DNA of 64,000 bases from the NCBI RefSeq assembly GCF_000282215.1, contig NZ_AKJS01000016.1:51642-115641 (forward strand). The letters are read 5' to 3'. Position numbers and translations under genes: made by a program. The DNA comes from Pseudomonas sp. GM21 (GTDB taxonomy: Bacteria; Pseudomonadota; Gammaproteobacteria; Pseudomonadales; Pseudomonadaceae). The notes under the pieces are model-generated. The model saw only the letters and a list, made by a program, of their open reading frames with translations, was not told the DNA's origin and ran no database searches. The stretch's first letter is position 1; the number at the start of each line of letters is the position of its first letter. Positions 18,765-27,322 of this stretch are shown here, one piece after another.

Positions 18765-18794
18765 GAAAAGCCCCGGTCGATACCGGGGCTCAGT
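18765..18794. terminator. Bidirectional terminator between convergent genes
   Basis: AGCCCCGGT pairs with ACCGGGGCT around CGAT, flanked on the left by AAAA, which gives a T-run for the reverse strand. It lies between the convergent flavin reductase and thioesterase genes. Confidence 0.75.
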
Positions 18795-18797
18795 GCT

Positions 18798-19676
18798 TTA
18801 GCCGAGTTGACGGAACAGCGAATGCTGGGCTGCATTGGCGATCAACCTGCCATTGCGGTCATAGATGGCGGCGTTGACCAGCCCGGTTTCACCATGCAGT
18901 GAAGGGCTGTGCAGATCGAACAGAAGCCACTCATCGGCACGAAACGAGCGGTGCAACCAAAGGTCGTGCGTCAGGGTCGGGGCAAAAAAATCACGATTCA
19001 TGCGCGTTGCTACATGTGGAAGCAGCATTGCACTGTTGATCCAGGCATCGGACATGTACACCAGCGCTGCTTCATGCAGCCTCGGGTCATCACCCAGGCG
19101 CTGGCTACTGCGAATCCAGTAGCGCATGTTCGGCTGGCGGTCACCGCAGAAGAGGAAGGCCTCGCCATCCACTGGACGTAATTCGTACAGATGTCTTGCC
19201 TTGAGCAGTCGCTGGTTGCCTTCGCTCAGGCGATCCTGGTGCAGGTCGGCAAGGCTCGCCAGATCCGGCAGTACCTCTGGGTCTCGAACCTCGGGCGCCG
19301 AGTCTTGATGGCTAGGCCCTTCTTCCTCGGTTTGAAAACACAGGCTGGCGCGGAACGCCACCTGCTGTCCCCTGCAAGACTGCACCTCAAGGTTGCTGAA
19401 GCTGCGCCCTTGCAGCGTGGTCTGGACCTGATAGCGAAGGTGCGGGTCGAGTGGCAGTGGCTTTAGAAACGTAGCATGCAGCGAGCGAAGCCGTCTCTGC
19501 GATTCCAACCCATGAGCGGCGGCAGTCACGGCTTGGACCATCAGCTGTCCACCGAAAGCGTTACCTGTCAGGTTTGCTTCACCGCATCGACTGATGAAGT
19601 CACTGCCGTCGAGATCCAGGTGCAGCAACGCGGCGAAATCGTCGGGGCGAGGCATACGGCTTGAGGGTGCTTGCAT
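18798..19676 (-). CDS. Acyl-CoA thioesterase II (TesB-like), copy 1
   Basis: A 292-residue double-hotdog thioesterase. The first hotdog has GNAFGGQLMVQA, the second NRDFFAPTLTHDLWLHR and WLLFDLHSPS, both characteristic of TesB. It hydrolyses acyl-CoA to acid and CoA, probably to release CoA from dead-end intermediates. A second TesB-like gene lies at 44506. It is divergent from the SDR at 19851 and shares a promoter region that carries one AT-rich element. Confidence 0.88.
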   Translation of the reverse strand: MQAPSSRMPRPDDFAALLHLDLDGSDFISRCGEANLTGNAFGGQLMVQAVTAAAHGLESQRRLRSLHATFLKPLPLDPHLRYQVQTTLQGRSFSNLEVQSCRGQQVAFRASLCFQTEEEGPSHQDSAPEVRDPEVLPDLASLADLHQDRLSEGNQRLLKARHLYELRPVDGEAFLFCGDRQPNMRYWIRSSQRLGDDPRLHEAALVYMSDAWINSAMLLPHVATRMNRDFFAPTLTHDLWLHRSFRADEWLLFDLHSPSLHGETGLVNAAIYDRNGRLIANAAQHSLFRQLG

Positions 19677-19779
19677 TCTGTTTGTCCTGTTTGCAAATGA
19701 AGGGCCGGTGTTGGCAGAAGGAAAAAGGCCCAGGTGAAATCCGGGTGGTGATGAATTTGCCTTGTTGATTAAACATATA

Positions 19780-19795
19780 ACTCATTGATATGATT
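19780..19795. promoter_or_regulatory. Putative operator, 16-bp AT-rich element (copy 4)
   Basis: ACTCATTGATATGATT, one mismatch from the reverse complement of the copy at 924. It lies between the divergent thioesterase and SDR genes and could control both. Confidence 0.6.
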
Positions 19796-19850
19796 TTTCC
19801 AAGCCGACGGGTCTCTACCCGTCATTCGAATGTGACCACGGGAGAGGACC

Positions 19851-20624
19851 ATGGCGAGTTTGGCCTTGAATACACTGTTTGGTCTGGAGGGCAAGTTGGC
19901 GCTGGTGACCGGGGCTTCCAGTGGCCTGGGCCTGCACTTTTGCCGGGTATTGGCTGCAGCAGGCGCGCATGTGGTGATGGCGGCGCGTCGTACCGAGTTG
20001 CTGGTGGAATTGGCCGCCGATATCCCGGGCCAGGTTTCGACGGTTCGCCTGGAAGTGAGTAATGGTGCCGACGTTCAGCGCGCCTTCGATGAAGTGGTCG
20101 AGCGTTTTGGTGTGCCCGACATCGTGCTCAACAACGCAGGGGTTACTGTCACCAAGCCTGCACTTGCACAAACCGAGGCAGATTTCGATGCCGTGATTGG
20201 CACCAACCTCAAGGGTGGCTGGCTGGTGGCCACTGAGGCGGCACGGCGCATGGTCGCAGCGGGTAAGGGCGGGGTAATCGTCAATACTGCTTCGATTCTG
20301 GGGGAGCGGGTCAGCGGAGCTGTAGCGCCGTATGCCATATCCAAGGCCGGTGTCATTCAGGCGACCAAGGCCCTGGCGCTGGAGCTGGCGCGTCATGGCA
20401 TTCGAGTCAACGCCTTGCTTCCCGGCTACGTTGTCACTGATTTGAATCGTGAGTTTCTCGTCAGTGAACCCGGCGAGCGCCTGCGTCAACGCATCCCAAG
20501 CCGACGCTTCGGCGAGTTATCGGACCTCGACGCCCCACTCTTGCTCCTGGTGGGCGAGGGGGGGCGACATATCACCGGAGCGACTCTCGCCGTCGACGGC
20601 GGTCATCTGGTCAGCGGGCTTTAG
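19851..20624 (+). CDS. SDR family oxidoreductase (in LvaD-like position)
   Basis: A 257-residue classical SDR with TGASSGLG, NNAG and the active-site YAISK. A GGGAGAGG ribosome site precedes the ATG. It is followed after 9 bases by a kinase and then a DUF6285 protein. In the levulinate (lva) operon of Pseudomonas putida an SDR, an APH-like kinase and a small partner protein are encoded together, so this SDR may act on a hydroxy/keto-acyl-CoA feeding the kinase. The assignment rests on synteny and family, not residue-level proof. Confidence 0.87.
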   Translation: MASLALNTLFGLEGKLALVTGASSGLGLHFCRVLAAAGAHVVMAARRTELLVELAADIPGQVSTVRLEVSNGADVQRAFDEVVERFGVPDIVLNNAGVTVTKPALAQTEADFDAVIGTNLKGGWLVATEAARRMVAAGKGGVIVNTASILGERVSGAVAPYAISKAGVIQATKALALELARHGIRVNALLPGYVVTDLNREFLVSEPGERLRQRIPSRRFGELSDLDAPLLLLVGEGGRHITGATLAVDGGHLVSGL

Positions 20625-20633
20625 GAGAACAAG

Positions 20634-21650
20634 GTGGACGCTCAATCACGCAGTGCAATCGAGCAATACCTGGCCGATGTCGGTCAGGCTTCTCGCGTCG
20701 AGTTAAAGTTGGCAGATTTGCTATCAGGTGGCGCTATCCAGGAAAACTGGCGCGTCGATGCCGAGTTTTGTGATGGGCCTTATCGTGGCTTGCAAAGCCT
20801 GGTGATTCGTACCGACGCCCCTTCCGGGGTATCGGTCAGCCACGGTCGAGCCCAGGAGTACGCCTTGCTGATAGCGGCGTTCGAAGCCGGGGTTACGGTG
20901 CCTCAGCCATTATGGCTGTGTGAGGACCGTTCCGTGCTGGGACGGCCGTTCTTCGTTATGCGGCGAGTGGAAGGCACTGCCAGTGCCCACCTCATTGCGC
21001 GTGAGGGTTCACGTTATGGTGGCGATCGACGTGAATTGGCGGAGCGTCTGGGTCGGGAGATGGCGCGTATTCACTCGATCCGCCCACCACGTCAGGACCT
21101 CGACTTCCTGCCGCTTTACGACGAAGCACCAGCCCATTATCTGATCGCGCACTTTCGACATTTTCTCGACAACTACCGCACACCGTATCCGACGTTGGAG
21201 TGGGGCCTGCGTTGGCTCGAACGGCATGCTCCACCGCGTGGCGATATTGCGTTGACCCATCGTGATTTTCGCACCGGAAATTACATGGTCGACGAGGCTG
21301 GGTTGACTGCCATCATCGATTGGGAATTTGCCGCCTGGAGCGACCCGCTTGAGGATATCGGCTGGTTCTGCGCACGCTGTTGGCGCTTTGGCCAGCCCTC
21401 TCTGGAGGCGGGTGGTATCGGCGAACGAGAAGACTTTTATCGAGGTTATGAGGCTGAAAGTGGTCGGCGAATTGATCGCGACCAGGTTCGGTATTGGGAG
21501 GTCATGGCACATGTGCGCTGGGCGATCATTGCCATCCAACAGGCCGAACGGCATCTCTCGGGCGAAGAAGATTCGTTGTTGCTGGCTTTGACGGGGCACA
21601 TTGTTCCTAAGCTGGAATGGGAAATCCTCAACATGACGGAGAATGATTGA
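20634..21650 (+). CDS. APH-fold phosphotransferase, LvaA/ACAD11-kinase-like
   Basis: A 338-residue aminoglycoside phosphotransferase-fold protein. The catalytic loop is THRDFRTGNYMVD and the metal-binding Asp is in AIIDWEFA; the N-lobe has the Lys/Glu region near VIRTDAP. Homologues accompany acyl-CoA dehydrogenases: LvaA of P. putida and the kinase part of mammalian ACAD10/11 phosphorylate the 4-hydroxyl of 4-hydroxyacyl-CoAs. The GTG start has a clear AGGAGAACAAG site. It overlaps the next gene in TGATG, indicating translational coupling. A 4-hydroxyacyl-CoA kinase is the best inference. Confidence 0.82.
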   Translation: MDAQSRSAIEQYLADVGQASRVELKLADLLSGGAIQENWRVDAEFCDGPYRGLQSLVIRTDAPSGVSVSHGRAQEYALLIAAFEAGVTVPQPLWLCEDRSVLGRPFFVMRRVEGTASAHLIAREGSRYGGDRRELAERLGREMARIHSIRPPRQDLDFLPLYDEAPAHYLIAHFRHFLDNYRTPYPTLEWGLRWLERHAPPRGDIALTHRDFRTGNYMVDEAGLTAIIDWEFAAWSDPLEDIGWFCARCWRFGQPSLEAGGIGEREDFYRGYEAESGRRIDRDQVRYWEVMAHVRWAIIAIQQAERHLSGEEDSLLLALTGHIVPKLEWEILNMTEND

Positions 21651-22012
21651 TGCGTACGCGACCCGAAGGTGCCGAGCTACTGGAAGCTGCCCAAGCGTTG
21701 TTGCGTGAGCGCCTGCTTGGAGATTTGCCGCCGCAGCGCAAACATGAGGCGCTGATGATCTGTAATGCGATGAATATTGCCGCACGCCAGTTGCGCTTCG
21801 GTGAACAGCCGCAACGGGATGAGCTGAAATCATTGCTGGCAGTGCTGCAGGAGGAGGGGGTATGCCTGTTAGGCGGTAATCGCTTGTTGGGAATGCGCTT
21901 GCGCGAAGGGTTCGGTGATCCGGGACACTCTTCGCGTGAACAAGTCATTGCCCATCTGCGCAGCAGTGTGCGCCAGGCGGTGGCTGAAAGCAGTCCCGAC
22001 TACCTTAAATAG
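21650..22012 (+). CDS. DUF6285-type small protein, LvaB-like kinase partner
   Basis: A 120-residue soluble, helical protein (start at the ATG that overlaps the kinase stop; a TTG one codon earlier is possible). It resembles the small proteins encoded after acyl-CoA-associated APH kinases; in P. putida the comparable LvaB is needed for LvaA activity. Visible features are RKHEALMICNAMNIAARQL and a Gly/Arg-rich LGGNRLLGMRLREG. It probably forms a complex with the upstream kinase. I am sure of the gene, less so of the family name. Confidence 0.78.
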   Translation: MRTRPEGAELLEAAQALLRERLLGDLPPQRKHEALMICNAMNIAARQLRFGEQPQRDELKSLLAVLQEEGVCLLGGNRLLGMRLREGFGDPGHSSREQVIAHLRSSVRQAVAESSPDYLK

Positions 22013-22023
22013 TGATGCGAGAG

Positions 22024-22043
22024 GCAGGGCTTGCGGGCCCTGC
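22024..22043. terminator. Short hairpin between convergent genes
   Basis: GCAGGGC pairs with GCCCTGC in the 38-base gap between the DUF6285 gene and the reverse-strand crotonase. No T-run, so terminator function is uncertain. Confidence 0.4.
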
Positions 22044-22050
22044 ACCCCAT

Positions 22051-22845
22051 TTAGCGTACTTCGAACGAGCGTGATTGCTTGCGTGCGGCCTCTACGTCCA
22101 TCTGTGACTGGGCTACAGGGTTGCCAATCATTGTGTACTTCAAGGACTGTGTCAGCGCCGTTGTGCGTGGCACATCCAGCGACTCCCAGATTGCCCGCAC
22201 AGTGCCTTGCACGGCGGCCGGTGGCTTAGTCGCAATTTTTGCCGCCAGCTCATGGGCTCTGTCCCACAATGTCTCATTCGAGGTGATCTCTGTCACCAGC
22301 CCAATGCGCAATGCGGTGTCGGCACCAATCCTTTCATCATTCCCCAGCAAGGACATGCGTAGTACCTCGCCCAAAGGCAGGCGATAGGACATGCCGATGG
22401 GTTCAACGGCACAAACAAGACCGTAGGAAACATGGGGATCAAAGAACTGTGCATCTTGCGAGCAGATGATTACGTCGCTCTCGTTTAGCCAGTAGAAAGC
22501 CCCTGCGCAGCATAAACCGTGAACCGCAGTCACCACTGGTTTCCAGACTTTGTTCGACCGTGCGCCTAGACTTTCCCCCGGATCTCGGGCATTCCATAGG
22601 TTGTCTGCATGGCCGACGGGATCGGTGGCATGGGCTTTGACATCGGCACCTGTAGAGAACGCCCGGCCGGCCGAGCCGCGCAATACCACCGCGCGCACCT
22701 CGTCATTGTCACGGATATGCGCCCAAAGATGATCGAACTCAAGCAACATGGTCCGCGTGAAAGAATTCATTGCTTCCGGACGATTGAGTGTGATGGTGCC
22801 GACACCGTCGTCGGAAATGTTAAACAACAGGGTCGTGTATTCCAC
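22051..22845 (-). CDS. Enoyl-CoA hydratase/isomerase family protein
   Basis: A 264-residue crotonase with the first oxyanion segment GRAFSTGADVKA and the second around HGLCCAGAFYWL. The GTG start at 22845 is chosen because AAGGAGCG precedes it and the crotonase fold begins there; the longer frame upstream reads as non-family sequence. It lies downstream of the DUF35 and thiolase-like genes on the same strand, separated by a hairpin, and may supply the hydrated (beta-hydroxy) acyl-CoA for their cleavage step. Confidence 0.87.
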   Translation of the reverse strand: MEYTTLLFNISDDGVGTITLNRPEAMNSFTRTMLLEFDHLWAHIRDNDEVRAVVLRGSAGRAFSTGADVKAHATDPVGHADNLWNARDPGESLGARSNKVWKPVVTAVHGLCCAGAFYWLNESDVIICSQDAQFFDPHVSYGLVCAVEPIGMSYRLPLGEVLRMSLLGNDERIGADTALRIGLVTEITSNETLWDRAHELAAKIATKPPAAVQGTVRAIWESLDVPRTTALTQSLKYTMIGNPVAQSQMDVEAARKQSRSFEVR

Positions 22846-22963
22846 GGTTGCGCTCCTTGAAAATATTGTTGGTTTTGTCGAGTTCAGCGGACAGTCCAAT
22901 GTGTGGGCTTTCGTTCCAGAAACACATGGCTCATGGGGCATTTCGCTGGCAACGGGGCGGGCA

Positions 22964-22989
22964 AGCCCGGCGTCCTGCGACGCCGGGCC
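22964..22989 (-). terminator. Hairpin between DUF35 and crotonase genes
   Basis: AGCCCGGCGTC pairs with GACGCCGGGCT around CTGC. It stands between two same-strand genes and could attenuate expression of the crotonase. There is only a weak T-run. Confidence 0.5.
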
Positions 22990-22993
22990 TTGA

Positions 22994-23425
22994 TCAGCAG
23001 GCGCGAAATACTGGTTGTTGCCAATCATCGTTGATCGGGTTCCATTCGACCTTGACCGGCATGCCGATCTTCACCTGCTCCGGATCGATACCGACCAGGT
23101 TTGACACCAGGCGAATGCCGGGGGCGTCATCAAGCTCGACCACTATCGGAATGTAGACGAAGTCTTCGACGACCGGGAACGGTGAGCGGTTGCACACGGC
23201 ATAACTATAAACAGTGCCCGTGCCGGTCAGGGTCGGCCATTGAGTGTTCTGGCTCTGGCAATGCGGGCAGTAAGGCGTGGGTGGCATGCGAAAGTGCTTG
23301 CAGTCACCACATTGCGCGGCCACCAGCCGCCCCTCGCGACCCGCCAGCCAGAAGGGTTCGGTCCAGGGATCGGTGGTGATATGGACATGTTCGCCCGGCA
23401 GGGCGCGAGACAGATGCTGGCTCAT
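22994..23425 (-). CDS. Zn-ribbon/OB-fold (DUF35) partner protein
   Basis: A 143-residue protein with an N-terminal rubredoxin-like zinc ribbon (CGDCKHF ... CPHCQSQ) and a C-terminal OB fold (GTGTVYSYAVCNRSPFPVV). DUF35 proteins bind thiolase-like enzymes; the DUF35 part of steroid-degrading ChsH2 binds the aldolase Ltp2. It overlaps the upstream thiolase-like gene by four bases (ATGA), which indicates a coupled pair. Its role is probably structural or CoA-substrate presenting. Confidence 0.88.
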   Translation of the reverse strand: MSQHLSRALPGEHVHITTDPWTEPFWLAGREGRLVAAQCGDCKHFRMPPTPYCPHCQSQNTQWPTLTGTGTVYSYAVCNRSPFPVVEDFVYIPIVVELDDAPGIRLVSNLVGIDPEQVKIGMPVKVEWNPINDDWQQPVFRAC

Positions 23426-24615
23426 GCGGATCTCCTGAGAATAAGGCCGGAAACCGGGATCGATGCCGGGCCGCCCGTCACCAGTGCCAGTTCGGCGTCG
23501 GCGACCTGATTGATGGCGGTGCCGCGCATTTGCTCGACGCCTTCGAGAATGTGGGTCATGCCGATGATGTACGCCTCGGACAATTGGCCACCGTGCGGGT
23601 TGACGGGGATGGAACCGGACATGCGGATTGCGCCGCTTTCGACGAAGGCGCCACCTTCACCCTTGCCGCAGAAGCCGTAATCCTCCAGTTGCATGATCAC
23701 CATCGGGGTAAAGTGATCGTATAGCAGGGCTACGTCGATATCGCTCGGCTTGACGCCTGCCTTGGCATAGAGGCGATTGGCGACATCTTTGTGACCGGAT
23801 GAGGCGAAATACTCATCGCTCATACCCATCCAGGCGAAGGCGCGCCCCCATTCAGCGCGGCCGCCGTGCGTGGCGGCACTGACCAGTACGGGCTTTTGTT
23901 TCAAGTCGCGAGCGCGTTCGGTAGAGGTGGTGATGACTGCCACCGCACCGTCGGTTTCCAGGCAGAAATCCAGACGGCAGAGTGGGTCGGCGAGCATAGG
24001 TGAAGCGAAATACTCTTCCAGGGTCAGTGGCGTGCGGCGGATAGCCTTGGGCCGGTTCATGGTGTTCAAGCGGCTGTTGATGGCCACTTCGGCGAAAGCT
24101 TCGCGACGCGTGCCATACAAATGCATATGACGGCGCGCAAGCACCGACATCAAATGCCCAGGCCCCACCAGCCCGGAAGGCTGCAGGAAAGAGTTTTCCG
24201 GGTCGGGCTTGAGTGCAGCGAACACTGTTCCCAGGCGTTGGGCGCGCTGCTGCAGGGACATCACCGTGACCACATATTTGGCGTCGCCGGCGATAATGGC
24301 GGCCGAGGCCAAGCCAATGGCCCCGGCTGATCCCCCGCCGCCACCGGTCAGTGTGGCGGTGAAAGTGACTTCGGGAATGCCGAGCATTTCCATGATGCTG
24401 GCGGTGTCCATCGTATCGAGATAGCCGGCCTTGGCGCCGCCGTAATAGGCGAAGCCATCGATATCGCGTACCGACAACCCGGCGTCGGCGCAGGCACCGA
24501 GTATTGCTTCGCCGATCATTTCGTTGATGGTGCGGGGCCAGGATTGGCCGCGCACGTAGTACGGCGTTGCACCGACACCGACAATGGCGGTCTTGTCGCA
24601 ATGTTCCCAAGTCAT
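23422..24615 (-). CDS. Thiolase-like lipid-transfer protein lacking the nucleophilic Cys (Ltp2-type aldolase candidate)
   Basis: A 397-residue thiolase-fold protein of the SCP-x/Ltp group. Where thiolases have the nucleophilic Cys, this protein reads TLTGGGGGSAGA with no Cys. The His of the NxHGG motif is kept in VNPHGGQLSEAY. The same loss occurs in Ltp2, a retro-aldolase that shortens steroid side chains with a DUF35 partner. The DUF35 gene follows with a four-base overlap. The start at 24615 follows GGGAG. Retro-aldol release from a branched beta-hydroxyacyl-CoA is inferred. Confidence 0.82.
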   Translation of the reverse strand: MTWEHCDKTAIVGVGATPYYVRGQSWPRTINEMIGEAILGACADAGLSVRDIDGFAYYGGAKAGYLDTMDTASIMEMLGIPEVTFTATLTGGGGGSAGAIGLASAAIIAGDAKYVVTVMSLQQRAQRLGTVFAALKPDPENSFLQPSGLVGPGHLMSVLARRHMHLYGTRREAFAEVAINSRLNTMNRPKAIRRTPLTLEEYFASPMLADPLCRLDFCLETDGAVAVITTSTERARDLKQKPVLVSAATHGGRAEWGRAFAWMGMSDEYFASSGHKDVANRLYAKAGVKPSDIDVALLYDHFTPMVIMQLEDYGFCGKGEGGAFVESGAIRMSGSIPVNPHGGQLSEAYIIGMTHILEGVEQMRGTAINQVADAELALVTGGPASIPVSGLILRRSA

Positions 24616-24670
24616 TCGCACTCTCCCTCTCGACATCCATCGGCAAGGCGGATGAATGTCATGGATGAAT

Positions 24671-24686
24671 AAACATCTAAATTATT
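24671..24686. promoter_or_regulatory. Putative operator, divergent copy of AT-rich element (copy 5)
   Basis: AAACATCTAAATTATT, 56 bases upstream of the thiolase-like gene (reverse strand). It resembles the copy at 35851 (AAACATATAAATCATA) but is one of the weaker members. Confidence 0.4.
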
Positions 24687-24730
24687 ATTGTGATGTGGAT
24701 GATTGGTCAAGGGCTCATGACAAGGTTGGA

Positions 24731-25576
24731 TCACGCCAGTCGCTGGAGGAACGACTCAATGGCCTCATTGAAGACGTCGTTACGATCGCCGGCGACCATG
24801 TGCCCGGCACCTTCGATGTCGACATATTCGGCATGAGGGATCAACTCCAGCAACAGACGAGCGCCTTCTTCGCTGACGACGTCGCTTTGCCGACCGCGTA
24901 CCAGCAGGGTAGGTGCCTGGACCCTGGCTGCTGCGTTTTCCATGCGCGAGTACAAGTCGCTCAGGCGCTCACGGGCGCCATTGGCCTGGAAGGCCGGATC
25001 CCAGTGCCAGTAATAGCGGCCATCGTCTTCGAGGCGCAGGTTCTTTAGTAAGCCCTCATTGGAGGCGGGTTTTGCTCGATTGGGGATGTAGCGTGACACG
25101 GCTGCCGCTGCTTCATCGAGATTGGCGAAGCCTTCGGGACTGCCCGTCATGAAATCACGGATGTGCCGCACGCCTTCAGGTGACATGCGCGGTACCACGT
25201 CAACCAATACCAATGCTCTTGCCCGGACAGTTGCAGCTTCGCCCATCGCCAACAACGCGGTCGCGCCTCCCAGGGATGCGCCGACCAGTACCGGAGGTTG
25301 CTCAAGGGTATCGATGACGGCGTTCAAATCGCCGATAAAGGCATCCGTGGAGTAGTCACCGTCGGCTGCCCAGCCGCTTTCGCCATGCCCGCGCAGGTCC
25401 ATGGACAGCGTGTGGAAGCCGGCTTGCGCCAAGCGCCTGGCGGCTCTGCCCCAGGAGTGGCGGGTCTGGCCACCGCCGTGCAGCAGAATCACTGGGGGTG
25501 CATCGGCAAGGCCGCCGACATCGGCGCAAAGCGACAGGTTCTGGAAGCCGGTAAAGGTTTGGCGCTGCAGGGACAT
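24731..25576 (-). CDS. Alpha/beta hydrolase
   Basis: A 281-residue hydrolase of the classic fold: oxyanion motif LLHGGGQTRHSW, nucleophile elbow GASLGG, acid Asp near GRQSDVV and His in GAGHMVAGD. A carboxylesterase, lactonase or C-C bond hydrolase role is possible. It starts two bases after the stop of a small upstream frame, with its ribosome site AAAGGA inside that frame's end, so the two may be co-translated. Confidence 0.88.
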   Translation of the reverse strand: MSLQRQTFTGFQNLSLCADVGGLADAPPVILLHGGGQTRHSWGRAARRLAQAGFHTLSMDLRGHGESGWAADGDYSTDAFIGDLNAVIDTLEQPPVLVGASLGGATALLAMGEAATVRARALVLVDVVPRMSPEGVRHIRDFMTGSPEGFANLDEAAAAVSRYIPNRAKPASNEGLLKNLRLEDDGRYYWHWDPAFQANGARERLSDLYSRMENAAARVQAPTLLVRGRQSDVVSEEGARLLLELIPHAEYVDIEGAGHMVAGDRNDVFNEAIESFLQRLA

Positions 25577-25578
25577 GG

Positions 25579-25809
25579 CTAATTCCTTTGTGCTTGTTTT
25601 ATTGGAATATTGAACAATTCAGGCGTTGCGTGGAAGCTCCGGCATATCTGGATCGGGTTCCGGATCGATGACGCCCTGGCACTGGTGCGCCGCTTTGCAA
25701 AGCGCTCGGCCAGGGCTTTGCGTTGTTCGACAGTCTTGTCCGGGGATATAGCCATCAAACCCGCAAATTCCATTACTGAAGCGATGAAAGCGATGGCATA
25801 CCGATTCAT
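25579..25809 (-). CDS. Small hypothetical protein
   Basis: A 76-residue frame on the reverse strand with ATG preceded by AAAGGTG and a hydrophobic N-terminus (YAIAFIASVMEFAGLMAIS), then a basic region. It ends two bases before the alpha/beta hydrolase ATG. No family recognised. An 88-residue frame on the opposite strand covers the same DNA and lacks a ribosome site. It could also be the remnant of a larger gene. Confidence 0.4.
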   Translation of the reverse strand: MNRYAIAFIASVMEFAGLMAISPDKTVEQRKALAERFAKRRTSARASSIRNPIQICRSFHATPELFNIPIKQAQRN

Positions 25810-26002
25810 TGGATCACCTTTGATCGGCTGGCGCATACGTTATATTGAGGACGAACTGCGAAAGCACTGCAGGTAGCCCATAGTCGTCGGGTTGGCCAGC
25901 GGACCTTGTTCAAGTATTCGATATGCCCAGGGACGTTACGCTGTGCGGTGGCTCAGTGATTGACCGCGGCTTCGCCACCTTCGGCCATCAACGCTCCAGT
26001 AT

Positions 26003-26041
26003 TAAAAAAAGCCGCGATGTGCACCAGGGCAGAACGCGGCT
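26003..26041 (-). terminator. Rho-independent terminator of the hydroxylase operon
   Basis: On the reverse strand AGCCGCG pairs with CGCGGCT and is followed by seven T. It lies about 25 bases after the ferredoxin reductase stop. Confidence 0.75.
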
Positions 26042-26066
26042 GCAGGTTTGTAGCTCAAGGTGCAGG

Positions 26067-27302
26067 TCAGTCGCGGTTGGCCGCTTCCCAGGCTTTCAGG
26101 TCGAAGCCGTCGACGGCGGCTTCGGCCGCAGTCAGCTTGGGTGCGCGGGCAAGTATCTTGCGGGCGGCCATGTGGTCACCCATGCGATTGCAGGACTCCA
26201 CAGCCACCAGGCGGTCATTGCGAAAGCACAGTACGCAGAGTTGTTTGTCCTTGGCAGACCCCAAAACAACGGTGCTGTCGTAGCCGTGGGAGAGGCCGGC
26301 AATCTGTAGCTTCAGGTCACCCTGATCGCTCCAGAACCAGGGTAGAGCGCTGTACGGAGAGGGTTTTTCCATCAGGCGCGCGGCCACAGCGCGAGCCTGG
26401 TCAATGGCGTTTTGCACGGATTCAAGACGGGTATGTTGCTCGCTGTTTTGCTGGCAAGGGAAACTGGCAACATCGCCCAGTGCGCAAATATGCGGGTCAC
26501 TCGTGAGCAGGTGGGCATCTACCTTGATGCCGTTCTCGATATCCAGGCCCGCTTCGATTGCCAGTTGCGCATTGGGGATTACCCCGATGCCAAACACCAC
26601 CAGGTCCGCGGGTAAAGTGCGTCCATCGGTGGTTTGCACGCCACACACCTTGCCGTTGTCTTCAATAATGCGGCTCAGGCCCTGGCGGAAGTCGAAGTGC
26701 ACACCCCACTGTTCGTGCGACTGGCGAAAGACTTCGGACATCTCTCGGGAGACTGCACGCGCCATGGGGCGCTCACCCAACTCCAGCACATGGACATTGG
26801 CCCCCAGGGCTGCAGCCACCGCGGCGAACTCCAGGCCGATGAAGCCTGCGCCAATCACCACCACGTCACGCGCTTCTTTAACGAGCGGCGCCAACGCATC
26901 GGCATCGGCTTTGGTTTTGATGCCGAACACTTGTGCCAGCTCTGCACCGGGAACCGGCAGCGACCGGTTGTGCGCACCGGTGGCTAATACCAGGTGGTCG
27001 TAACTGACAGCGGCGCCGGAGGCCAGGAGCACGCGGCGGTTCAATCGATCAATGGCGGTAGCCGTGTCGTGCAGCAACTCGATGCGCTGTGTGGCGAAAA
27101 ATTCGGCAGGGCGAAACAGCAGATTGTTTTCCTGGATCTTGCCGAGCAAATACGCCTTGGACAGTGGCGGGCGCTGATAGGGCAGGCCGGGCTCATTTCC
27201 GATCAAGGTGATACTGCCTTCGTAACCTGCCTGACGCAGGAAGGTAGCAACCTGAAATCCGGCTTGGCCTGCACCGATAATAACGACTGAGGCTAGGGTC
27301 AT
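26067..27302 (-). CDS. Putidaredoxin reductase-like NAD(P)H:ferredoxin oxidoreductase (FAD)
   Basis: A 411-residue flavoprotein: FAD motif VIIGAGQAGFQVA at the N-terminus, RPPLSKAYL, NAD motif VVVIGAGFIGLEFAA near residue 145 and the FAD-closing ALGDVASF. It passes electrons from NAD(P)H to a [2Fe-2S] ferredoxin. The ferredoxin gene is 20 bases upstream and a membrane di-iron hydroxylase gene precedes that, all on this strand. No P450 is present, so the hydroxylase is the likely electron acceptor. Confidence 0.9.
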   Translation of the reverse strand: MTLASVVIIGAGQAGFQVATFLRQAGYEGSITLIGNEPGLPYQRPPLSKAYLLGKIQENNLLFRPAEFFATQRIELLHDTATAIDRLNRRVLLASGAAVSYDHLVLATGAHNRSLPVPGAELAQVFGIKTKADADALAPLVKEARDVVVIGAGFIGLEFAAVAAALGANVHVLELGERPMARAVSREMSEVFRQSHEQWGVHFDFRQGLSRIIEDNGKVCGVQTTDGRTLPADLVVFGIGVIPNAQLAIEAGLDIENGIKVDAHLLTSDPHICALGDVASFPCQQNSEQHTRLESVQNAIDQARAVAARLMEKPSPYSALPWFWSDQGDLKLQIAGLSHGYDSTVVLGSAKDKQLCVLCFRNDRLVAVESCNRMGDHMAARKILARAPKLTAAEAAVDGFDLKAWEAANRD

Positions 27303-27322
27303 GAAAACTCCGTGAAGCGCAT

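Noticed and set aside
25610..25876. 88-codon forward-strand frame overlapping the small gene at 25579
   Set aside because: No ribosome site and no continuity with neighbours, whereas the reverse-strand frame has AAAGG and is coupled to the hydrolase gene. Neither is certain.
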